Source: an uncultured Collinsella sp.
Lineage (GTDB): Bacteria > Actinomycetota > Coriobacteriia > Coriobacteriales > Coriobacteriaceae
Assembly: GCA_900554135.1 (NCBI GenBank)
Contig: USFU01000092.1
Coordinates: forward strand, 1-6,808
DNA length: 6,808 nucleotides
Direction: 5' to 3'
Below, piece by piece: positions 1 through 5,619 of this stretch. The notes beneath the pieces are model-generated. The model had not been told where the DNA came from. It did not search any database and saw only the letters and a list, made by a program, of their open reading frames with translations. Numbering within the stretch: the stretch's first letter is position 1; each line of letters begins with the position of its first letter. The position numbers and the translations under genes were made by a program.

Positions 1-1
1 C

Positions 2-67
2 GTCAAGTGCGCCGAGCTCGCCTGGCGCACCCTCGACGGTATGCTCGAGGGGCAAGCTAACCAGTAG
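2..67 (+). CDS. 3' end of an unidentified upstream gene (partial)
   Basis: Only the last 21 codons lie in the window, in the frame ending at the TAG at 65-67; the visible residues read VKCAELAWRTLDGMLEGQANQ. I chose this frame because its third codon positions are mostly G or C, as in the other genes here, and because a perfect intrinsic terminator begins 29 bases after the stop. A second frame ends at the TAA at 58-60 but reads as an arginine-rich string typical of a shadow frame. The fragment is too short to assign a family: it looks like an amphipathic C-terminal helix with a short polar tail. It points rightward and is not co-transcribed with the next gene, which faces the other way. Confidence 0.6.
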   Translation, partial: VKCAELAWRTLDGMLEGQANQ

Positions 68-96
68 CGGATGCCCCGAATCCAAGGATTTTGATT

Positions 97-130
97 GCCG
101 AGCCGCTTGTATCGGGCGGCTCGGCTTTTT
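97..130 (+). terminator. Intrinsic terminator of the upstream gene
   Basis: GCCGAGCCGC at 97-106 pairs perfectly with GCGGCTCGGC at 116-125, giving a 10-bp GC-rich stem with a 9-base loop, followed at once by five T at 126-130. It sits 29 bases after the stop at 67 and ends rightward transcription before the gene-poor region. Confidence 0.92.
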
Positions 131-428
131 CATAGCGAGCGCACACAGCCCACGCGTCCGGCACCCCTTCTATCATTCATCGCACGGCCAACCGCGAACA
201 CGAGCGTTTTCCACCGTACCAAAGGCTTGCGACAGGGCCACAGGCACTCTAAGCAAGTTGCCAAGCCCCATCTTGCTGGTCTTCGGCACGCCTCACGCCT
301 GCCGCAGATGGGTCCCATAGGGTGCGGCGTGCATTTTTGCGAATATTCAGCACGCCAAGCCGTGTGTATACGCATTGGAAGCGTTAATCAACATCTCCAG
401 GCGCCTTTATATTGCGTTTTAGAACAAA

Positions 429-539
429 CATCGTGGTCTCGGGGGCCCAAACATGGGCTTCAGGGGCGCATCGGCAGGCATAAATAGCTTCAGAGCCCAT
501 ATGTTGCAAAATTGCGGCGGTGCCGACAGTACCACGATG
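429..539. repeat. 9-bp inverted repeat enclosing 93 bases
   Basis: CATCGTGGT at 429-437 is the exact reverse complement of ACCACGATG at 531-539. Inside it, ATGGGCT (453-459) can pair with AGCCCAT (494-500), and TCGGCA (471-476) with TGCCGA (521-526). These two inner pairings cross, so they are alternatives or a pseudoknot. The arrangement is compatible with a small palindromic element or a structured RNA. No open reading frame of interest lies between the arms. Chance occurrence of some of these pairs cannot be excluded. Confidence 0.4.
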
Positions 540-577
540 CAGAAAACTCCGCTTTTTGCACGGCGCAGACGGGGGTA

Positions 578-660
578 GGTACGGGAAAACCGAGCTGAGG
601 CGTTATTTTATGCATAACGGCGTCTGTTCTATGCAAATTAAGAAGTGCAGTTACCGTACC
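578..660. repeat. Nested hairpin region
   Basis: GGTACGG at 578-584 pairs with CCGTACC at 654-660. The enclosed CGTTAT (601-606) pairs with ATAACG (614-619) across a 7-base loop. CCGAGCT also occurs as a direct repeat at 590-596 and 660-666, next to the two outer arms. There is no T-run, so it is not a classical terminator. It lies 62 bases beyond the 3' end of the leftward transposase-like gene, where RAYT genes can have palindromic repeats, but a REP-type consensus is not recognisable. Confidence 0.35.
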
Positions 661-721
661 CGAGCTTTTAGAACAATAGCTGTGGCGTATGGGCGACCCT
701 AGCTGCGGTGCACAGGCGGCC

Positions 722-1525
722 CTACACCACGTTTCCGCCAGTCCGCACCGCCGCTCGCGCACGGGCGCGCACAATACGAGAAACGGTACTTTTACCAATC
801 CCCGTATACCGCTCAATCTGACGCACCGTAAAACCAGCATCGTGCAATCCAAGAATAACGACATTGCGTTGCGCCGACGGTGCGGCTTTAACCACGTGGA
901 GCGGAACCCCGAGCCCCTTCGCCAACTTTTCGGCAAAGGCGTGGCGTTCCCACTCCGTCTCTTTCATATCGCACAGCGCTGGCTCGCAGCCGTCGGGCGT
1001 CGAAAGCGAATGGGCAATAAAGCCCTCGGCAGAACCAAAAAGCTCAAGCACGCAAGAAGGGTCGGAAAATCCCCTCGTCATATCGTTGTCATAGGCCCAT
1101 AGATACTCGTCAAAGCTGCTCCACGGATAGCGCTCGATCAGAGCAATACCCGCCTCCTGCGGATTAGCGTGTACAGAGCGAACAGCCTCCATCACCTGCC
1201 AGTCGGTATCGAGCGAGCGGCGCTCAAAACGCTCACGAAACAGGCAGCCCGTGCGCCCGGTACGTTTATTGAACCGACGGGCATACGTCAGCAGCAACCG
1301 CTGCATGGCTGCGCTCATTTCGTCCTCATAATCCAAAAGCACCAGATCCACGTGGTCGTCCATAAGGCACCACGCCACGATTGTCACCCCCGCCTCCCGG
1401 CAGCAGTCGCGCATCAGCTCCAGAAACTCCCAGCGGTCGTCATCGGTCTCAAAGATCAGTTGCTTGCCTGTACCGCAGGCACAGACATGGTAAAAGCCGG
1501 TGACCGTTCTCCAAACGCGCTGCAT
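722..1525 (-). CDS. RAYT/IS200-like Y1 transposase-domain protein with C-terminal HTH, probably catalytically altered
   Basis: This 267-residue protein matches the REP-associated tyrosine transposase (Y1_Tnp) family. The N-terminal strand GFYHVCACGTGKQLIF (residues 10-25), the core WCLMDDHVDLVLL (52-64), the segment YARRFNKRTGRTGCLFRERF (81-100) and VRSVHANPQEAGI followed by YPWSSFDEYL (115-142) follow the family order. A C-terminal helix-turn-helix (about 220-255, with AGFTVRQIERYTGIGKSTVS) should bind DNA. Active members cut single-stranded DNA with an H-x-H metal site and a tyrosine in a YIxxNP motif. Here H-x-H reads H58-V-D60, and the tyrosine position is S117. Each differs from the expected codon by one base (GAT for CAT, TCT for TAT). 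I chose the ATG at 1523-1525 because GAGGGGA lies just upstream and the family domain begins soon after. An in-frame ATG at 1621 would add 32 residues without family similarity. No flanking inverted repeats mark it as a complete IS. It may be a decaying transposase or a domesticated DNA-binding protein. Confidence 0.85.
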   Translation of the reverse strand: MQRVWRTVTGFYHVCACGTGKQLIFETDDDRWEFLELMRDCCREAGVTIVAWCLMDDHVDLVLLDYEDEMSAAMQRLLLTYARRFNKRTGRTGCLFRERFERRSLDTDWQVMEAVRSVHANPQEAGIALIERYPWSSFDEYLWAYDNDMTRGFSDPSCVLELFGSAEGFIAHSLSTPDGCEPALCDMKETEWERHAFAEKLAKGLGVPLHVVKAAPSAQRNVVILGLHDAGFTVRQIERYTGIGKSTVSRIVRARARAAVRTGGNVV

Positions 1526-1558
1526 GACGCTCCCCTCGCCGGGATCTGCTTGCCATCC

Positions 1559-1587
1559 AATACAGCACGATTGAAGCGTGCCATCAA
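1559..1587 (-). promoter_or_regulatory. Candidate promoter of the RAYT-like gene with palindromic spacer
   Basis: Read on the minus strand, TTGATG (1582-1587) and TGTATT (1559-1564) are separated by exactly 17 bases, each matching 4 of 6 consensus positions. The spacer is itself an inverted repeat, GCACG (minus-strand 1581-1577) and CGTGC (1569-1565) around 7 bases. This would start transcription about 25 bases before the chosen ATG, which supports the shorter start. The palindrome could be an operator, perhaps for the protein's own HTH; that is inference. Confidence 0.3.
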
Positions 1588-1818
1588 AACATTCACGTAA
1601 AACAACTACGCCACACGGCAAAAGGCAGTATACAGGCGGCGAACGGCATCATAGCTACAGGTCAGACAACGCGACATAGTCAAAAGCTTGAACAGAACCG
1701 ACCCCCTTCAGCGAACCGCACAGCCGCAAACAGCTTTGTTAAATCGCTTCAATTGAAAGTTCCGCGCTTCTCGCTACGAAAACTGAGCCGTTCGCCGAAT
1801 ATTCCGTGCATTTCGCGG

Positions 1819-1855
1819 TATTATAGGGGCTGCATGTCATGTCCCTTTCGAAGGG
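1819..1855 (+). promoter_or_regulatory. Candidate -10 box and leader palindrome for the scaffold/GGGtGRT operon
   Basis: TATTAT at 1819-1824 matches the -10 consensus at 5 of 6 positions, but no good -35 lies 16-18 bases upstream. A weaker alternative pairs TTGAAA (1753-1758) with TACGAA (1775-1780). Downstream in the leader, CCCTT (1843-1847) and AAGGG (1851-1855) form a small hairpin or operator-like palindrome around TCG. The leader from the first candidate to the ATG at 1918 would be about 85-90 bases. The rest of 1622-1917 shows nothing else I can support. Confidence 0.3.
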
Positions 1856-1917
1856 TCGCCCGGCAATCGCCAGCCACGACCCCCAGACGGGACGCCAACA
1901 CGATAGAGAGGAGAGGC

Positions 1918-2652
1918 ATGCAGTACTCACAGGAAGTGGAGAACATGTGCCCCGTTGCCAAGGGTGCATACCACGGCCCCGCACCCATCCCCGAGGAGGG
2001 CAAGTGGGTCCAGGCTAAGGAGATTTCCGACATCTCCGGTCTTACGCACGGTGTGGGTTGGTGCGCACCTCAGCAGGGCGCCTGCAAGCTCACGCTGAAC
2101 GTCAAGGACGGCATCATCGAGGAGGCCCTCGTTGAGACCATCGGCTGCTCGGGCATGACCCACTCTGCCGCCATGGCTTCCGAGATCCTTCCCGGTAAGA
2201 CCATCCTCGAGGCCCTTAACACCGACCTCGTCTGCGACGCCATCAACGTTGCTATGCGCGAGATCTTCCTGCAGATCGTTTACGGCCGCAGCCAGACCGC
2301 GTTCTCCGAGGGCGGCTTGCCCGTGGGCGCCTCCCTCGACGACCTCGGCAAGGGCCTTCGCTCTCAGGTCGGCACCATGTTCGGCACCAAGGCCAAGGGC
2401 GCTCGTTACCTCGAGCTCGCTCAGGGCTACGTCACCCGCATGGCTCTCAACGACAAGAACGAGATCATCGCATTCGAGTTCCTGAACCTCGGCAAGTTCA
2501 CCGACGCCGTCAAGGCCGGCAAGACCCCCGAGGAGGCCATCGCTGGCGCTATGGGCCACTATGGTCAGTGGGAGAACGCTGCCAAGTACATCGACCCGCG
2601 CACCGACGAGGAGACTCACTCCGTCGCCAGCGTGTTCCCGGTTCACGAGTAG
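1918..2652 (+). CDS. IscU/NifU-like iron-sulfur cluster assembly scaffold protein
   Basis: This 244-residue cytoplasmic protein resembles the scaffold-like family encoded next to GGGtGRT genes in anaerobes. The IscU-like core spans roughly residues 45-120: GWCAPQQGACKLTLNVKDG (47-65) aligns with the first IscU cysteine loop, and ETIGCSGMTHSAAMASEILPGKT (73-95) with the second, so C77 corresponds to the central IscU cysteine. The first loop lacks the usual P-x-C-G-D: the cysteine and aspartate positions are Q and A, and C49 and C56 flank them. Further cysteines are C11 and C106. The segment after residue 120 is extra compared with IscU (about 130 residues) and ends in a charged tail. I chose the ATG at 1918 because AGGAG at 1909-1913 precedes it by 4 bases and the family starts with this YSxEVxxMCPVAKG segment. 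The next gene follows after 18 bases, so the two form an operon. Every lysine codon is AAG, indicating high expression. Cluster binding is inferred, and the protein that receives any cluster is unknown. Confidence 0.85.
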   Translation: MQYSQEVENMCPVAKGAYHGPAPIPEEGKWVQAKEISDISGLTHGVGWCAPQQGACKLTLNVKDGIIEEALVETIGCSGMTHSAAMASEILPGKTILEALNTDLVCDAINVAMREIFLQIVYGRSQTAFSEGGLPVGASLDDLGKGLRSQVGTMFGTKAKGARYLELAQGYVTRMALNDKNEIIAFEFLNLGKFTDAVKAGKTPEEAIAGAMGHYGQWENAAKYIDPRTDEETHSVASVFPVHE

Positions 2653-2670
2653 AAAGGGAGGGAAATAACT

Positions 2671-3675
2671 ATGACTGTTACGTTCGAAGGTTACGAGCGC
2701 CGCGCTGACAAGATCAACAAGTGCCTCGCCGACAACGGCATCGCCTCCCTCGAGGAAGCTCTGCAGATCTGCACCGACAAGGGCTTCAACCCGCGTGAGA
2801 TCGTCAACAACACCCAGTCCATCGCCTTCCAGAACGCCGAGTGGGCCTACACCCTCGGCTGCGCTCTCGCTGTCAAGCGTGGCGCCAAGACTGCTTCTGA
2901 GGCTGCCGCCATCATCGGCGAGGGCATCCAGGCCTTCACCGTTCCCGGCTCCGTCGCCGAGGACCGCAAGGTCGGTCTGGGCCACGGCAACCTGGGCGCT
3001 ATGCTGCTCTCCGACGACACCGAGTGCTTCGCCTTCCTGGCCGGCCACGAGTCCTTCGCTGCCGCTGAGGGTGCTATCGGCCTGGCTCTGAACGCCAACA
3101 AGGCTCGCAAGAAGCCGCTGCGCGTTATCCTCAACGGTCTGGGCAAGGACGCCGCCCAGATCATCGCCCGCATCAACGGCTTCACCTATGTGAAGACTCA
3201 GTTCGACTACTACACGGGCGAGCTCAAGGTCGTCGAGACCATCCCCTACTCCGATGGTCCCCGCGCTGCCGTTAACTGCTACGGCTCCGACGACGTCCGC
3301 GAGGGCGTTGCCATCATGTGGCACGAGAACGTCGACATCTCGATCACCGGCAACTCCACCAACCCCACGCGCTTCCAGCATCCCGTCGCTGGCACCTACA
3401 AGAAGGAGCGCCTCGAGGCTGGCAAGAAGTACTTCTCCGTCGCTTCTGGTGGCGGCACTGGCCGTACCCTGCACCCGGACAACATGGGCGCCGGCCCTGC
3501 CTCTTACGGCATGACCGACACCATGGGCCGTATGCACTCCGACGCCCAGTTCGCCGGTTCTTCCTCCGTGCCTGCGCACGTCGACATGATGGGTCTCATC
3601 GGCATGGGCAACAACCCCATGGTCGGTGCCACCGTCGCCTGCGCTGTCGCCGTCGAGGAGGCCCTCAAGGCCTAA
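2671..3675 (+). CDS. GGGtGRT family protein (function unknown)
   Basis: This 334-residue protein carries the signature GGGTGRT at residues 260-266, in the context SVASGGGTGRTLHPDN, that names the GGGtGRT family (PF14057). Other glycine-rich or conserved-looking segments are GLGHGNLGAML (102-112), AGHESFAAAEGAIG (124-137), RVILNGLGKDAAQIIARING (151-170), NSTNPTRFQHPVAGTY (228-243) and GMGNNPMVGATVACAVAVEEAL (311-332). Six cysteines (18, 34, 64, 119, 203, 324) are scattered and do not form a classical CxxC motif. There is no signal peptide or membrane segment, so it should be cytoplasmic. The start is set by AAGGGAGGG at 2654-2662, 8 bases before ATG. It lies 18 bases after the scaffold-like gene and ends the operon before a strong terminator. 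All lysine codons are AAG and asparagine codons AAC, again suggesting high expression. No enzymatic activity has been assigned to the family to my knowledge; pairing with a scaffold-like protein suggests metal or cluster chemistry, as inference. Confidence 0.93.
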   Translation: MTVTFEGYERRADKINKCLADNGIASLEEALQICTDKGFNPREIVNNTQSIAFQNAEWAYTLGCALAVKRGAKTASEAAAIIGEGIQAFTVPGSVAEDRKVGLGHGNLGAMLLSDDTECFAFLAGHESFAAAEGAIGLALNANKARKKPLRVILNGLGKDAAQIIARINGFTYVKTQFDYYTGELKVVETIPYSDGPRAAVNCYGSDDVREGVAIMWHENVDISITGNSTNPTRFQHPVAGTYKKERLEAGKKYFSVASGGGTGRTLHPDNMGAGPASYGMTDTMGRMHSDAQFAGSSSVPAHVDMMGLIGMGNNPMVGATVACAVAVEEALKA

Positions 3676-3709
3676 TCGCGCCCGCGCGATGCTCATATAG
3701 TTGAGCTTT

Positions 3710-3743
3710 AGAGCCGCTACCTTTCGAGGTAGCGGCTCTTTTT
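3710..3743 (+). terminator. Intrinsic terminator of the scaffold/GGGtGRT operon
   Basis: AGAGCCGCTACCT at 3710-3722 pairs perfectly with AGGTAGCGGCTCT at 3727-3739 around a TTCG loop, and the T-run covers 3739-3743. It lies 35 bases after the stop at 3675. The 13-bp stem makes it one of the strongest structures in the window. Confidence 0.95.
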
Positions 3744-3931
3744 GTTTGCGCTATCGCAGGGTAGCGAATGCCGATATATCAGTTGGGGCGAAATACGAGA
3801 TGTGACGAGATGAAACGTCAGAGCGTCCATGACGCCCACCTGTCATATGTGCCCTTTACCGATTTGCCGAGTCTTTGCGGCCCCATTACCGATCACCCGT
3901 GCGACAATGCGCCGGACGAGAAAGGAATCCG

Positions 3932-5458
3932 ATGGAATCGACTGATGTACTGGTAATTGGATCTGGCATTGCGGGCCTTTGCGCCGCCATCGAAGCGGCG
4001 CGCACAGGTGCAACCGTCGCTGTGGCAAGCGCCGGCAAGACTATGAGTGGATCGAGTTTCTTCCCCGGAACCTGGGGCTTGGGGCTTATCGGACCCGTTA
4101 ACGAAGACGACGAACAAGACCTCATCGACACCATCCAGACCGTTGGTGGCGGCGTCGCCGACCCCGAGCTTGTCCAGACGTTTGTCCACGGCATTCCCCA
4201 GGCAATTGAATGGCTCGAGCAAGACCTGGGCGTTGAGCTCCAGCGTCCGCAAAGCGCTGAGAGCGCTCAGCAAAAGCAGTTTATCCCCTGCTTTGACCAC
4301 AAGACGCGCATGTGGCGCGGCCTCACCCGCAAGCCCCTTGAGGACGCTCTGACGACCCGAATCGAGTCACTCGGCATTCGCCTGCTCCCCCGCCATGAGC
4401 TTATCGACCTTGTTGAAGATACGAACGGAAAGATTGTTGGCGCCGTGCTCTACGACCGCGCAAACGAGCATCTCGTGCCTATAGCAGCCAAAGCCACTAT
4501 CATCGCTGCGGGCGGCACGGGTGGCCTGTTCGAGCGAAGCCTCACTTCCGCCGACGTGCTCAGCTCATCACAGGCCATCGTCCTGGCGCACGGTGCGTCC
4601 CTTACTAATATAGAGTTTATGCAGATGATGCCCGGCTTCATTGAGCCCAAGCGCAACTTGGTCTTTAACGAGAAAACCTGGCGCTACATCAAGTTCGACC
4701 AGCCGGTCGATATTTCCGACGAGAAACTAGACGAGCTGCTCGAGCAGCGCTCCGGATATGGCCCCTTCACGTCGCGCTTGGCTTCCAGCGCCATCGATCT
4801 TGCCATCGATCAAGCGGGTGCCGAAGGCCTAGCGCTCCACTACAACTTCCCTCGCGAGGATGTCCCAGAGTTTGTGCAAACCTTTGCCACCTGGCTGCAA
4901 GACGAGCACGGCATCGCCCCGACTGACGAGATGCGAGTGGCAATGTATGCCCACGCCGCCAACGGCGGTATCAAGATCGACAAGACCGCATACACGGGCG
5001 TTGAGGGACTCTATGCTTGCGGCGAGGCGACAGGCGGCATGCACGGCGCCGACCGCATCGGCGGCCTGTCAAGCGCCAACGGCATCGTGTTTGGACGCAT
5101 CGCGGGCGCAGCAGCAGCCCTTGCAGCGCAGAATACACCTGAGGAGACCCCGAAGGCGGATATCGCCCTCCCCCAGCATGGCATTGCCGCACCAGACGCC
5201 GAGCGCCTGACCCGCAGCCTCAAACACACAATGAGCACCTACTGCATGATTAACAGGACCGAAGCAGGCCTCTCCAAGGCGCAACAAGATCTTGAAAGTC
5301 TGCAGGACGAGGCCAAGGCTCTAAATAAGTCGCACGCCAACGACAACGAAATCGCCGCCCTCGCCCGCCTACAGTCGCAGATTCAGCTGGCAACGGAAAT
5401 GGTCAAAGCCATGCGCAAGCGAACCGAAAGCCTGGGTTCGCACTATCGAGCGGACTAA
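3932..5458 (+). CDS. FAD-dependent oxidoreductase, fumarate reductase/L-aspartate oxidase superfamily
   Basis: This 508-residue protein has an N-terminal Rossmann FAD motif, DVLVIGSGIAGLCAAIEAA (5-23), with a second FAD element ATIIAAGGTGGLF (188-200). The C-terminal flavin-contacting segment is GGIKID (345-350) and GLYACGEATGGMHGADRIGG (359-378). These place it in the FAD_binding_2 superfamily with fumarate reductase, succinate dehydrogenase flavoprotein and NadB. Residues 424-490 form a helical tail like the SdhA/NadB C-terminal domain (NRTEAGL at 441-447). H341, R375 and a possible active-site arginine, R282, are retained. The usual QFHPT motif reads Q231-M-M-P-G235, so the His position is M233. 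There is no signal peptide, FMN-binding or heme domain, which points to a soluble cytoplasmic enzyme. The ATG at 3932 is favoured over the in-frame ATG at 3875 because GAAAGGA (3920-3926) precedes it and the FAD motif then starts at residue 5. It stands alone between terminator-like hairpins. The substrate cannot be named: NadB activity is possible but no nadA or nadC is adjacent. Confidence 0.87.
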   Translation: MESTDVLVIGSGIAGLCAAIEAARTGATVAVASAGKTMSGSSFFPGTWGLGLIGPVNEDDEQDLIDTIQTVGGGVADPELVQTFVHGIPQAIEWLEQDLGVELQRPQSAESAQQKQFIPCFDHKTRMWRGLTRKPLEDALTTRIESLGIRLLPRHELIDLVEDTNGKIVGAVLYDRANEHLVPIAAKATIIAAGGTGGLFERSLTSADVLSSSQAIVLAHGASLTNIEFMQMMPGFIEPKRNLVFNEKTWRYIKFDQPVDISDEKLDELLEQRSGYGPFTSRLASSAIDLAIDQAGAEGLALHYNFPREDVPEFVQTFATWLQDEHGIAPTDEMRVAMYAHAANGGIKIDKTAYTGVEGLYACGEATGGMHGADRIGGLSSANGIVFGRIAGAAAALAAQNTPEETPKADIALPQHGIAAPDAERLTRSLKHTMSTYCMINRTEAGLSKAQQDLESLQDEAKALNKSHANDNEIAALARLQSQIQLATEMVKAMRKRTESLGSHYRAD

Positions 5459-5499
5459 GCTGAGCACCCCTCTAGAGCAGAACACATCTTCTCGATATT

Positions 5500-5537
5500 A
5501 ATGGGTCCCGTGAGCTCAAAGCGACACGGGGCCCATT
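5500..5537 (+). terminator. Long hairpin after the flavoprotein gene, possible terminator
   Basis: Positions 5500-5512 pair with 5525-5537 to give a 13-bp stem with one G-T wobble and a 12-base loop. It lies 41 bases after the flavoprotein stop and upstream of dinD. No T-run follows on the plus strand, so it is either a weak or factor-assisted terminator or another structured element. Confidence 0.4.
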
Positions 5538-5555
5538 CGTGTCCGCGCGGGCAAA

Positions 5556-5615
5556 TATACTCATTCTGAATACGGAGTCGGCATAGTCCACGTAGACAAA
5601 CGAACAGAAAGGAAG
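5556..5615 (+). promoter_or_regulatory. Candidate -10 box, SOS half-site and ribosome binding site before dinD
   Basis: TATACT at 5556-5561 matches the -10 consensus at 5 of 6 positions, with no clear -35. CGAAC at 5601-5605 equals one arm of the Gram-positive/actinobacterial LexA box (CGAAC-N4-GTTCG), but the second arm is absent, so direct LexA control is not shown. AAAGGAAG at 5608-5615 is a good Shine-Dalgarno sequence placing the start at 5620. Confidence 0.3.
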
Positions 5616-5619
5616 AGAT

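Larger units (their letters stand above)
131..721. other. Gene-poor intergenic region with scattered inverted repeats
   Basis: I find no convincing gene in these 590 bases. The open frames in either direction lack a Shine-Dalgarno sequence, recognisable motifs and the codon bias of the real genes. What can be seen is secondary-structure potential: CCCATCT (267-273) with AGATGGG (306-312); GGCGTGC (326-332) with GCACGCC (350-356); the 9-bp pair annotated at 429-539; and the nested pair at 578-660. An 11-base direct repeat, TTTTAGAACAA, occurs at 417-427 and 666-676. The region lies between the terminator of the left gene and the 3' end of the leftward transposase-like gene. It could hold a decayed mobile element or an unrecognised RNA, but nothing proves either. 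Confidence 0.6.

Noticed and set aside
95..487. A 130-codon plus-strand frame in the left intergenic region
   Set aside because: It starts within the terminator hairpin of the previous gene, has no Shine-Dalgarno sequence, and its composition is unlike a real protein.
131..721. CRISPR array or tandem repeat in the gene-poor region
   Set aside because: There are no regularly spaced direct repeats; the only repeated word of note is 11 bases, occurring twice 249 bp apart.
490..936. A 148-codon minus-strand frame overlapping the end of the RAYT-like gene
   Set aside because: It overlaps over 200 bases of the supported RAYT-like reading frame and shows no motif or ribosome binding site.
1526..1621. 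N-terminal extension of the RAYT-like protein from an upstream ATG
   Set aside because: The 32 extra residues lack family similarity, the candidate promoter lies inside this stretch, and a good Shine-Dalgarno sequence precedes the ATG at 1525.
1927..3696. A 589-codon open frame on the minus strand across both operon genes
   Set aside because: It is antisense to two well-supported genes whose heavy AAG/GAG/CTC-type codon bias removes stop codons from the complementary frame. Its product is Gly/Val/Asp/Leu-rich and matches no family.
3768..3956. A 62-codon plus-strand frame between the operon terminator and the flavoprotein gene
   Set aside because: There is no clear Shine-Dalgarno sequence, it overlaps the flavoprotein start in another frame, and it has no recognisable motif.
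5459..5619. Complete LexA/SOS box upstream of dinD
   Set aside because: Only one CGAAC arm is present; no GTTCG arm occurs at the required spacing.
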